8,096 bases of DNA from Mailhella massiliensis (GTDB lineage: Bacteria > Desulfobacterota > Desulfovibrionia > Desulfovibrionales > Desulfovibrionaceae). Positions 1 to 6,311 of the stretch are shown here, piece after piece. The stretch spans positions 1 to 8,096 of the forward strand of contig NZ_DYZA01000195.1 of NCBI RefSeq assembly GCF_020741395.1, written 5' to 3'. Every line of letters begins with the position of its first letter. Within the stretch, counting starts at the first letter, position 1. The position numbers and the translations under genes were made by a program. The notes under the pieces are model-generated. The model was not told the DNA's origin. It saw only the letters and a list, made by a program, of their open reading frames with translations, and searched no databases.

Positions 1-88
1 AAAGCGGAGGGCAGGCTTTTCGAAGCCGTGGAAGGGCGTTGCAGGGGGCCCGGCAGAGGGGGGCGTGTTTTCCCCGGCCGGAAGGCGC

Positions 89-122
89 AAAAAAAGCGGG
101 GGCTTCGGGAAAACCCCCGCTT
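89..122 (-). terminator. Intrinsic terminator of the small membrane-peptide gene
   Basis: Read on the minus strand this is a 9-bp perfect stem (AAGCGGGGG pairing with CCCCCGCTT, 94-102 and 114-122) with an 11-base loop, followed by seven T residues (89-95 on the complement). It lies 38 bases after the stop codon of the minus-strand peptide gene. Read on the plus strand the stem is not followed by a T run, so it should act in the minus direction only. A second hairpin (127-149, 7-bp stem CGTGCGG/CCGCACG) sits between the stop codon and this terminator. Confidence 0.85.
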
Positions 123-160
123 CCTGCGTGCGGTAAAGATACCCGCACGGGGCGGGCGCG

Positions 161-253
161 TTACTTGTAGACCTTAGAGGCAAAGATGCCGAGGCATACG
201 ACAACACACATAAGAACGGCGCAGATGCTCAGTACCAGAGAACCCAGTTCCAT
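161..253 (-). CDS. 30-residue hydrophobic single-span membrane peptide, function unknown
   Basis: The ATG at 253-251 (minus strand) opens 30 codons ending in TAA at 163-161. The start is supported by AAGGAGG at 265-259, five bases upstream. The peptide begins MELGSLVLSI, has one hydrophobic stretch over about residues 5-25 rich in Val, Leu, Ile, Ala and Cys (three Cys), and ends in a short Lys-containing tail (SKVYK). That layout predicts one transmembrane helix with the basic end in the cytoplasm. It stands alone with its own terminator. I do not recognise the family. Peptides of this size and shape include accessory subunits of transporters or oxidases (MetS-, KdpF- or CydX-like) and type I toxin peptides. 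No transporter gene lies beside it in the window, and no antisense RNA can be shown. The strong ribosome binding site, membrane-type composition and dedicated terminator make it very likely a real gene. Confidence 0.8.
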   Translation of the reverse strand: MELGSLVLSICAVLMCVVVCLGIFASKVYK

Positions 254-398
254 ACTATCCTCCTTGTTTTTGTACAAGACAAACGTCGTCGCACGTCATG
301 GAACGGCGCGAGCGTTATAATATGCATGGGTATATAACATACGCCTTCCATGTTTTTTTTAGAACATAGCAGGCCAAACTTTTTAAAACAACTTATTT

Positions 399-427
399 TT
401 GAGAAAAATTTTTTATTTATATATAAT
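399..427 (+). promoter_or_regulatory. Near-consensus sigma70 promoter in an AT-rich island
   Basis: TTGAGA (399-404) and TATAAT (422-427) are separated by exactly 17 bases, and the flanks are very A/T rich, as in an UP element. The predicted transcript starts near 434 and runs rightward. The next well supported gene on that strand starts at 936, which implies a leader of about 500 bases. A second TATAAT at 468-473 lacks a good -35 box. AT-rich DNA yields chance matches, hence the moderate confidence. Confidence 0.5.
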
Positions 428-935
428 TTTTACAATATGCCGTCATTTTTTTTATCGTGGATATTTTTATAATGAAAAAGAACTGTGAAAAAAAATAACG
501 TCGAAAAAATACGGAGCAGCGTTCTTTGAAACAGGATTTTTCCCAGCCTTGTTGCGCATGTTTTTTTGTTTTTTGTCATGTGATTTTTTTTCTGTAAGGA
601 GTTGTCATGTGTTTTTTCCGTTTTTCTTCGTGCACAAAGGAAAAGTCACGGAGGAAATTTTTGTCCCGCTTTCGTGTCGCAAGGAGCGCTTTCTGCGCCG
701 GAGAAAGCCTCCGCGTATGCCCTCCGGGAACGTGCGTTCAGCTTCATGATATCGCTGGACGGGCATGCTCCGGCCCTGTCGGGAAAGCGCCGTCTCCCCG
801 CAGGCCGCCGGAACCTCGCCCGGGGAACGTGCGTCCGGGCCTCGGGAAGGGCCCGCCTTTCCGGGGCTTGCCTTGAGCGGGCAATAGGGTATCTTCGGGA
901 AAACGCCGGACTGCGAAAGGGACAGGAGTTGTAAT
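428..935 (+). other. Long leader / intergenic stretch before the GTPase gene
   Basis: The first 190 bases are AT-rich with many T and A runs; from about 660 the stretch becomes GC-rich. No reading frame here has convincing coding character. A Shine-Dalgarno-like AAGGAG (596-601) precedes an ATG at 607, but the resulting 89-codon frame is rich in Cys, Arg and Pro and lacks the codon bias of the neighbours. A hairpin is visible at 678-715: stems GGAG(C)GCTTTCT at 683-694 and AGAAAGCCTCC at 702-712 pair over 11 bp with one bulged base, and the outer CGC/GCG triplets can extend it. A 12-base direct repeat, GGGAACGTGCGT, occurs at 726-737 and 823-834. Confidence 0.5.
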
Positions 936-1955
936 ATGGGCGAGTTTCGCGTGCCCGATACCGGGCTTCATATTCTTATGCTGGGCTGCATGAGCTCGGG
1001 GAAATCCACGGTGCTCAACGCCCTTCTGGGCAGGGGGGCCTTCCCTGCCGGGAACAGGGCCACCACGGCACAGGTCTTCCGCGTGCTGCACGACCCCTTC
1101 TGCGGGGAGAATCTGTGCCGCAACCCTTCGGAAAGCGAAGAATGGCATCCGCTCACCCTGGAGCGGCTCGCCTCCTACAACGGTTCCATGAAGGAGAATG
1201 TCCCGGCGGACATTCATCTGCGCCTGCCGCACCTTGAGAAAAAGCGCCCCATCGTGCTTTACGACACTCCCGGCCCCAATACCAGCAAATACGGTGAGCA
1301 CCGGGGAGAAACCTATTTCGCCCTGGAAAAGCTGCCCCTCAGCCATATCTTCCTGGTGCTGGACATGGCCCAGCTGCACACCCGCGACGAGGAGGCCCTG
1401 CTTCAGGACATGGGCCGCGTGGTGGCGGAACGCGGCGGCATGCCCGTGCTGGTTCTCCTGAACAAGGCCGACGTCCTCGACGTGGAAAAGGAATCCGTCG
1501 CGGAAATCGTGGCGGAAGTGCGCGATACCGTGGCGCAATATCTGCCGGAAGGTTCGCCGGTGGACGTGATCCCCCTCATGGCCAAGGGCGCGGAGGTATG
1601 GCGGCGCATGATAGACCGCGACAGCCTCACCGTGTTCGAGGTGGAGTTCGGCCAGTATATCGACTGGAGGCTCTGCGAGGCCATGCTGAAGGCCGCAATC
1701 ATGCCGGAAAAGATACGCGTGAGCGTGGCGGAGCAGATGGAGGAGTGGCGCAGATTGCAGAAATTTTCCCGGGCCTTCCGCTCCTCGCTGGAATACCTGG
1801 CAAAGCGCGTGCACCCCGAGGCCGAGCTTGTGAACAGGAACGTGAGCAAGATTCTCGATTATGCCGACTGCCGCCGCGCAATCACCGCTTCCGGCATCGT
1901 GGCCCTTGAGGAATATATGGACGGGCTCATCCCGCCCGCACCCCGGGCGGAGTAG
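936..1955 (+). CDS. Short dynamin-family (Dynamin_N-type) GTPase
   Basis: This 339-residue protein carries a complete GTPase motif set. The P-loop GCMSSGKST is at residues 17-25, a switch I Thr pair at 43-44, DTPGPN (G3, Asp110 to Gly113) at 110-115, NKAD (G4) at 176-179, and a G5-like MAKGA near 215-219. The DTPGPN form of G3 and the GxxSSGKST P-loop point to the dynamin N-terminal family, and the arrangement resembles the GTPase part of enterobacterial CrfC/YjdA. The last 120 or so residues look helical but contain no evident membrane paddle or transmembrane segment. At 339 residues it is much shorter than full bacterial dynamins, so membrane remodelling cannot be assumed. The ATG at 936 is preceded by AGGAG (924-928) at 7 bases. 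The HD hydrolase gene follows 153 bases downstream on the same strand, so co-transcription is possible. Cellular role unknown; GTP binding and hydrolysis are well supported. Confidence 0.88.
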   Translation: MGEFRVPDTGLHILMLGCMSSGKSTVLNALLGRGAFPAGNRATTAQVFRVLHDPFCGENLCRNPSESEEWHPLTLERLASYNGSMKENVPADIHLRLPHLEKKRPIVLYDTPGPNTSKYGEHRGETYFALEKLPLSHIFLVLDMAQLHTRDEEALLQDMGRVVAERGGMPVLVLLNKADVLDVEKESVAEIVAEVRDTVAQYLPEGSPVDVIPLMAKGAEVWRRMIDRDSLTVFEVEFGQYIDWRLCEAMLKAAIMPEKIRVSVAEQMEEWRRLQKFSRAFRSSLEYLAKRVHPEAELVNRNVSKILDYADCRRAITASGIVALEEYMDGLIPPAPRAE

Positions 1956-2108
1956 GGCCTTTTTCCCCGGCCTTTGCATGCCCCGGAGGCGGGCCGTGCG
2001 CCGTGCCGCCCCTTTCGGGAAAGGCGTCTTTCCCGGGCATGAACGGGGCCTTTTTTCCCGGGTGCGTCCTCGCCCCGGCTTCATCGTCATCCTTTCAGAG
2101 GAAGAGTT

Positions 2109-2696
2109 ATGAGAACGTGTTCCATAGGCAGGGAAGAAGCCCTCGCCCTTTTGAAAAAGTACAACAGCGAACCCTTTCACCTCCTGCACGCCCTCACGGT
2201 GGAAGGCGTGATGCGTTATTTCGCCCTCGAACGCGGCTTTGCCGACGAGGCGGACTTCTGGGCCATGGCCGGGCTTCTGCACGATATAGACTTTGAGCGC
2301 TACCCCGAGGAACATTGCCGCAAGGCCCCGGAACTTCTGCGCGAAGCCGGGCTGGAGGAAGACATGGTGCACGCCGTGTGCAGCCACGGCTACGGCCTGT
2401 GCTCCGACGTGGAGCCGGAGCACGAGATGGAGAAGATACTCTTTGCCGCCGACGAACTTACCGGGCTCATCGGCGCGGCCGCGCGCATGCGCCCCTCGGG
2501 CAGCGTCATGGACATGGAAGTGTCCAGCCTGAAAAAGAAGTTCAAGGACAAGCGCTTTGCCGCGGGCTGCTCTCGCGACGTCATACGGGCCGGGGCCGAG
2601 CGCCTGGGCTGGACGCTGGAAGAGCTCTTCGGGCGCACCCTCGACGCCATGCGCTCCTGCGAGGAAAGCGTGAAGGCGGATATGGCCTCCCTCTGA
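2109..2696 (+). CDS. HD-superfamily metal-dependent hydrolase
   Basis: This 195-residue soluble protein has the HD signature in order: His27 (HALTVEGVM), His58-Asp59 in LLHDIDFERYPEEH, His88 and His93 (HAVCSHGYG), and Asp115 in FAADELTGLI. These would bind one or two divalent metals and hydrolyse a phosphoester or nucleotide substrate that cannot be named from sequence. The length fits the small stand-alone HD proteins usually annotated as predicted hydrolases (COG2316-like, from memory). No PAS, GAF or regulatory domain is attached. The ATG at 2109 is preceded by GAGGAAG (2098-2104). It lies 153 bases after the GTPase gene. That gap holds only a doubtful terminator-like arrangement (GCCCC 2008-2012, GGGGC 2045-2049, T6 at 2051-2056), so the two genes may share a transcript. 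A strong terminator follows the stop codon. Enzyme class is secure; substrate is not. Confidence 0.85.
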   Translation: MRTCSIGREEALALLKKYNSEPFHLLHALTVEGVMRYFALERGFADEADFWAMAGLLHDIDFERYPEEHCRKAPELLREAGLEEDMVHAVCSHGYGLCSDVEPEHEMEKILFAADELTGLIGAAARMRPSGSVMDMEVSSLKKKFKDKRFAAGCSRDVIRAGAERLGWTLEELFGRTLDAMRSCEESVKADMASL

Positions 2697-2714
2697 GGCC
2701 CCATGGCCTTTCGG

Positions 2715-2746
2715 GCGCGTTCCCTTTCCGGGGGCGCGCTTTTTTT
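2715..2746 (+). terminator. Intrinsic terminator after the HD hydrolase gene
   Basis: Stem arms GCGCGTTCCC (2715-2724) and GGGGGCGCGC (2730-2739) pair over 10 bp (two G-T wobbles) around a five-base loop, followed by seven T residues (2740-2746). It begins 19 bases after the HD gene stop. The IS200-type element starts just beyond the T run. Confidence 0.85.
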
Positions 2747-2757
2747 GGTTAAAAGAA

Positions 2758-2780
2758 AACCCCCAGCTAGGCTGGGGGTT
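2758..2780. repeat. IS200-type left-end hairpin
   Basis: A perfect 10-bp inverted repeat (AACCCCCAGC, 2758-2767; GCTGGGGGTT, 2771-2780) encloses the three-base loop TAG. It corresponds to the subterminal left-end hairpin bound by IS200/IS605 TnpA as single-stranded DNA. Its counterpart at the right end is 3247-3265; both have a three-base loop beginning TA. Confidence 0.75.
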
Positions 2781-2822
2781 CCCGAAAACTTATAGTTATG
2801 CGTAGGTTATAAACACTCCTTT

Positions 2823-2882
2823 TGATTTGCTAAGAAAGGGGTGCGGTCTGGCAACTGCGCCCTCAAGCAAATCAGAAGGAGG
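2823..2882 (+). promoter_or_regulatory. Leader hairpin and ribosome binding site of the tnpA remnant
   Basis: TGATTTGCT (2823-2831) pairs perfectly with AGCAAATCA (2866-2874). Inside it GGGGTGCGGT (2838-2847) pairs with ACTGCGCCCT (2854-2863), counting G-T pairs. The structure ends directly against AGAAGGAGG (2874-2882), five bases before the ATG at 2888. In IS200 a leader hairpin is known to limit transposase translation; this one is placed to do the same, although the gene it served is now broken. Confidence 0.6.
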
Positions 2883-2887
2883 TCACG

Positions 2888-3167
2888 ATGGGTGACACAA
2901 AGAATTCAGCGCATACGAAAGATAAGTGTATCGGCGTTTGTCGGATATTTGAAAGGAAAGAGCAGCCTGATGATATATGAGCAGTTCGGCGAGCTGAAGT
3001 TCAACTATCGTAGTCGGGAATCCTGGTGCCGTGGTTACTATGTCGACACGGTGGACAAGAATAAGGCAAAGATAGCCGAGTCCATCAGGTGTCAACCGGC
3101 CGAGGATAAACTTGGTGAGCAGCTGAGTCTTCCGTACGCCGGAAGCCCGTTTACGGGCCGCCGGTAA
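2888..3167 (+). pseudogene. tnpA: IS200-type TnpA transposase remnant (internal out-of-frame deletion)
   Basis: The ATG at 2888, with GGAGG at 2878-2882, opens a frame reading MGDTKNSAHTK, the usual start of this TnpA group, but the frame soon meets TGA. From about 2919 the rest of the protein continues in a different frame (KISVSAFVGYLKGKSS onward to GSPFTGRR, stop at 3165-3167), 82 residues that match the C-terminal half of the family. From memory of intact relatives, about 60 codons between these parts are missing, including the His-hydrophobe-His metal-binding motif. The catalytic tyrosine is also gone: where relatives read AEYIRNQ this reads AESIRCQ, Ser encoded at 3081-3083. The enzyme would normally cut and rejoin single-stranded DNA as a Y1 transposase. 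With both catalytic parts lost it is certainly inactive. Confidence 0.88.
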
Positions 3168-3191
3168 CAGAAATGCAGAGGTCAGACCGTA

Positions 3192-3265
3192 TATGCGCCT
3201 GTTAGGGCGCGGCTGGTAAGAGAGCCTTACAGGCGCATAAGAGGAACCACCGGCTATGCCGGTGG
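3192..3265. repeat. IS200-type right-end hairpins
   Basis: Two hairpins follow the transposase remnant. The first has an 11-bp perfect stem (TATGCGCCTGT 3192-3202, ACAGGCGCATA 3229-3239) and can extend inward past a T-T mismatch. The second is CCACCGGC (3247-3254) with GCCGGTGG (3258-3265) around loop TAT, and is the likely right-end recognition hairpin. A GGGGCCCC palindrome overlaps its outer edge (3264-3271). Confidence 0.65.
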
Positions 3266-3275
3266 GGCCCCTTTG

Positions 3276-3746
3276 CGTTTTTCCGGTGCGGGCGGGAGTG
3301 TTGAGGGTGCCGCGCCCGGCAGGGGCTGCGTTGCCGCCGACCGCGACAACAACGGCGTGGGGGAATCCCCGCGCACGGCCGGGGCTTCACGGGCGGCCTT
3401 TGTTGGAACATTCCCCTGCCCCGGAAAGGCAGGGAGAGCTGCGGGGGAGCGGCTCCCGTATGCTGCTGCGGCCGGGAATTGCGGGATAAACCTGTTGATC
3501 TCATGGGTAAAGTCTGCAACACTGGCAAAAGGCGCAAAAAACGCCCTGCCCCCTGTCCGGGGCGGGAATGTGTGGCCTGGGCCGTGCGGCAATGCTTTGA
3601 TATCGCCCGCCGGCGTGTGCGCCGTCCGCGTGCGGAAAGCTCTCGCACAGGCCTTGCCCGTAGAGCTTTGCACCTCCCGCAGGGAAGCGGCGGAACGGCC
3701 GTTGCCCTTTACTTGCGTGAACCGGCTGCAACGGTAGGGGAAAGGG
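3276..3746. other. GC-rich gap before the sensor kinase, no gene supported
   Basis: These 471 bases are GC-rich and hold open frames on both strands only because stop codons are rare in such DNA. None has a convincing start, ribosome binding site or recognisable protein. Short local palindromes are present but no terminator with a T tail. The kinase promoter must lie here or upstream, but I see no good -35/-10 or -24/-12 pair. Confidence 0.5.
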
Positions 3747-6311
3747 ATGAAAGAGGTATACGGCACTCTTGTGTATCTGGTGAAAAAGGCGAAGTTCAGC
3801 ATTTCCATTTTCATGGTCATGCTGCTTTTTTCCTTTGTCGGCTACCAGATCATGAAGATAAACCTGCTGAAGAATGCCCAGAACCTGGGGGACAACCTCT
3901 CGCGCATCTATGCTCTGGAGCAGCGGGGCAACCTGGAATTCTATTCCGTGCTGCTTTCCTTCGGCGTGAGCATGGTGGACAATACTACCGAGCGGGCCGA
4001 GATCACGGAAAAGATCATGTATTTTTTCCATCAGGTGCAGAATCTTCTCGGGGAAGGCATCGTGGACCCGTACCTCGTCATGGACGATTACATCGTGGCC
4101 CTGAACCCCTGGGAAGGGGACGACAGCTACGACTTCAAGAACGCCGTCTGGTTCCGGCAGGCCGTGGAGAATCCCGGGAAGGTGATTTTCACCGATACCT
4201 ACACGGACGCCGTGTACAACAAGCCCGTCATAACCATTGCCGGGAAGTGTTCCTCGGGGGCGGTGCTGGCCTTCGACATTTTCCCGGAGAATTTCCGCTT
4301 TTCCAACATCATGCTGGAGAGCGCGCAGGGCAGTTCCTTCTTTTTGTGCGACAATCAGGGCACGCTCCTCTATGCGCAGACCTCCGCCGAAGATCCCTAC
4401 GACAGGCTCCTGCCCTATGTGAAGAACCTTTTCCGGCGCATCAAGAACCATGAGCTCAAGGAGTATTCGGCGAGCATCGTGGACCTGAAGGGGGAGCGCC
4501 GGGGCGTGTATTATTACGAGATGCCCAACGGCTGGACCTCCATACTCACCATTCCCTTCAATGTGATTTTGAAGGATCTGGAGTCGTTCCGGAGCCTTTT
4601 CTATGTGCTGGTGTTTCTGCTGCTCATAGGCATGGCTCTTCTGACGTGGCGCAACGTCGCAAGCCAGAGCCGCTTCGAGCGTACCAATGAAGCCGTGCAG
4701 GTGCTCGGCAACAGCTACTATGCCGTCTACCGCATCGATTATGAGCTTGAGCGCTACGAAATCATCAAGGAAGCCGCTTTCGTGAGGAGCAATCTTGCGC
4801 CTTCCGGCCCCTATGAGGAGCTCCTGCGCGCCGTGTGCGAGCACATGGAAAAGGACTATCTCAAGGAATACCGGGATACCTTCTCCATCGCCAACATCCG
4901 CGACCTTGTGAGGCAGAACATGCGGGACTTCGGCGGCGATTTCCGGCAATGCTTCGAAGATATCTGCCGATGGGTGAACATCCGCGTACTCTTCGACGAA
5001 GCCATAAACAGCAAGGAAGTCATCCTCTGCTTCCGGGAAATAGAAAAGGAGAAGCAGAAGCAGCTGGAGGAGCATACCCTGCTCGTCAATTCCCTGAACA
5101 AGGCCGTGCAGAGCGACAAGGCCAAGCAGGTCTTTTTCAGCAACATGTCCCACGAGATGCGCACCCCGCTGAACGCCGTCATCAATCTGGCCTCGCTTGC
5201 GAAAAGTTCCGTGCAGAGCCCTTTGCAGGTGACGCATTATCTGGAAAAAATCGAACATTCCGGCAGACTGCTCATAGAGCTCGTCAACGATATTCTCGAA
5301 ATTTCCAAGCTCACCCAGGGCAAGATAGAGCTGAACAACCGGCGCATGGACATACGCGCCTGCCTGGAGGAATGTCTCAGCCCCTTCAGCATCCAGGCGG
5401 AAAGCGAGGGGAAGAGCTTCCGCGTGTCCTGGGAGCTCAGCCATACGCTCATTATGGGCGACGCTTTCCGCATCACCCAGATCATGAACAACCTGCTTTC
5501 CAATGCGCTCAAGTTCACCGACAGGGGCGACAGCATAGGCGTGGAGGTTTCGGAGGTCAGCCGGAACGAATATGCACAGTACAAGATCGTAGTGTCCGAT
5601 ACCGGCATAGGCATGTCGGAAGAGTATCAGAGCAAGATTTTCGAGCCGTATTCCCGTGAGAACAGGACCTTTTCCCGCCCGGTGAGCGGCACGGGCCTCG
5701 GCATGCCCATCGTGAAGAGCATCGTGGAGCTTCTGAACGGCAGTATCGTGGTATCCAGCCGAGTGGGGCAGGGCACCATGTTTACCGTCATACTGCCCTT
5801 CCTCATAGTGAGGGAAGAGGAAGCGGCCCCCGCCCCGGCGGAGGAAAAGGAAGCGGCGTCGGGCGGATTCCTCTCGGGAAAGCGCATCCTGCTTGCGGAA
5901 GACAACGAGATCAATATGGAAGTGGCCGAAGAGATCCTGGCCATGAACGGTATGCTTGTGGAAAAGGCCTGGAACGGCCGCGAGGCTCTGGAGGCCTTCC
6001 GGGATTCGGAGCCCTTCCATTTCGACGCCGTCCTCATGGACATGCAGATGCCGGAAATGAACGGCTGCGAGGCGGGCAGCGCCATACGCGCCCTGCCGCG
6101 CCCCGATGCCGCCTCCGTGCCCATCATCGCAGTCACGGCGAACGCCTTTGCCGAAGACGTTGCCGAGACCGCCCGCGCGGGCATGAATGCCCATGTCTCC
6201 AAGCCCATAAACTTCGCCGCATTGGGCAAACTTCTGGAAAAGCTCATTGCCGAATACCGCGCACGGCGTCCGAAGACGGAGGATTGCGGGAAAATGCGCA
6301 CAGATGCATAA
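3747..6311 (+). CDS. Membrane hybrid sensor histidine kinase (dCache-type sensor, HisKA, HATPase, receiver)
   Basis: This 854-residue protein starts at ATG 3747 behind AGGGGAAAGGG. TM1 is about residues 17-36. An extracytoplasmic region (37-282) has dCache hallmarks (VWFRQAV at 134-140, TDTYTD 149-154, PVITIAG 160-166, AFDIF 175-179). TM2 is about 283-301. A PAS-like segment (about 318-430) and a coiled linker follow. HisKA carries His469 in FFSNMSHEMRTPLN. HATPase has the N box (NNLLSNALKF 581-590), DTGIGM (618-623), IFEPYSR (631-637) and SGTGLGMPIVK (647-657). The receiver (about 711-836) has acidic residues 718-719, phospho-acceptor Asp765, Thr797 and Lys819. All catalytic residues are present. 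There is no HPt domain, so phosphate must leave through a separate HPt protein or regulator, none of which is nearby. The ligand is unknown: the arginine that marks amino-acid-sensing dCache domains, two residues before the Trp, is Ala133 here. Confidence 0.93.
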   Translation: MKEVYGTLVYLVKKAKFSISIFMVMLLFSFVGYQIMKINLLKNAQNLGDNLSRIYALEQRGNLEFYSVLLSFGVSMVDNTTERAEITEKIMYFFHQVQNLLGEGIVDPYLVMDDYIVALNPWEGDDSYDFKNAVWFRQAVENPGKVIFTDTYTDAVYNKPVITIAGKCSSGAVLAFDIFPENFRFSNIMLESAQGSSFFLCDNQGTLLYAQTSAEDPYDRLLPYVKNLFRRIKNHELKEYSASIVDLKGERRGVYYYEMPNGWTSILTIPFNVILKDLESFRSLFYVLVFLLLIGMALLTWRNVASQSRFERTNEAVQVLGNSYYAVYRIDYELERYEIIKEAAFVRSNLAPSGPYEELLRAVCEHMEKDYLKEYRDTFSIANIRDLVRQNMRDFGGDFRQCFEDICRWVNIRVLFDEAINSKEVILCFREIEKEKQKQLEEHTLLVNSLNKAVQSDKAKQVFFSNMSHEMRTPLNAVINLASLAKSSVQSPLQVTHYLEKIEHSGRLLIELVNDILEISKLTQGKIELNNRRMDIRACLEECLSPFSIQAESEGKSFRVSWELSHTLIMGDAFRITQIMNNLLSNALKFTDRGDSIGVEVSEVSRNEYAQYKIVVSDTGIGMSEEYQSKIFEPYSRENRTFSRPVSGTGLGMPIVKSIVELLNGSIVVSSRVGQGTMFTVILPFLIVREEEAAPAPAEEKEAASGGFLSGKRILLAEDNEINMEVAEEILAMNGMLVEKAWNGREALEAFRDSEPFHFDAVLMDMQMPEMNGCEAGSAIRALPRPDAASVPIIAVTANAFAEDVAETARAGMNAHVSKPINFAALGKLLEKLIAEYRARRPKTEDCGKMRTDA

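Larger units (their letters stand above)
2750..3275 (+). mobile_element. IS200-group (IS200/IS605 family) element, internally deleted, ends preserved
   Basis: About 520 bases of distinctly less GC-rich DNA carry the IS200 layout. The left-end hairpin is 2758-2780 (10-bp perfect stem, AACCCCCAGC/GCTGGGGGTT, loop TAG). A leader hairpin lies ahead of the ribosome binding site (2823-2874), then the transposase remnant, then a long hairpin (3192-3239, 11-bp stem TATGCGCCTGT/ACAGGCGCATA). The right-end hairpin is 3247-3265 (CCACCGGC/GCCGGTGG, loop TAT). IS200-group elements have no terminal inverted repeats and recognise such subterminal hairpins, and insertion between genes behind a terminator is typical. 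Exact borders cannot be fixed without an intact relative or an empty site. The transposase is dead, so it could move only if supplied with an enzyme in trans. Confidence 0.85.

Noticed and set aside
127..149. Hairpin after the small peptide gene considered as a second terminator.
   Set aside because: A 7-bp stem is present but no T run follows it in either direction; it is noted only as a 3' untranslated hairpin.
602..934. A 110-codon plus-strand frame ending one base before the GTPase start.
   Set aside because: It needs a TTG start with no properly spaced ribosome binding site, and its composition is that of GC-rich noncoding DNA. Its stop position next to the GTPase start is probably chance.
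744..2423. A 559-codon open frame on the minus strand opposite the GTPase and part of the HD gene.
   Set aside because: Same GC-driven shadow effect; no domain, and the plus strand carries clear GTPase and HD motifs.
3512..3540. A TGGCA...GC arrangement resembling a sigma54 promoter upstream of the kinase.
   Set aside because: The distance between the GG and GC elements is two bases too short and the TTGC box is absent.
3202..3820. Overlapping minus- and plus-strand frames (77-188 codons) in the gap before the kinase.
   Set aside because: Arg/Pro/Ala-rich translations without family resemblance or ribosome binding sites; several run into the IS200 end or the kinase gene.
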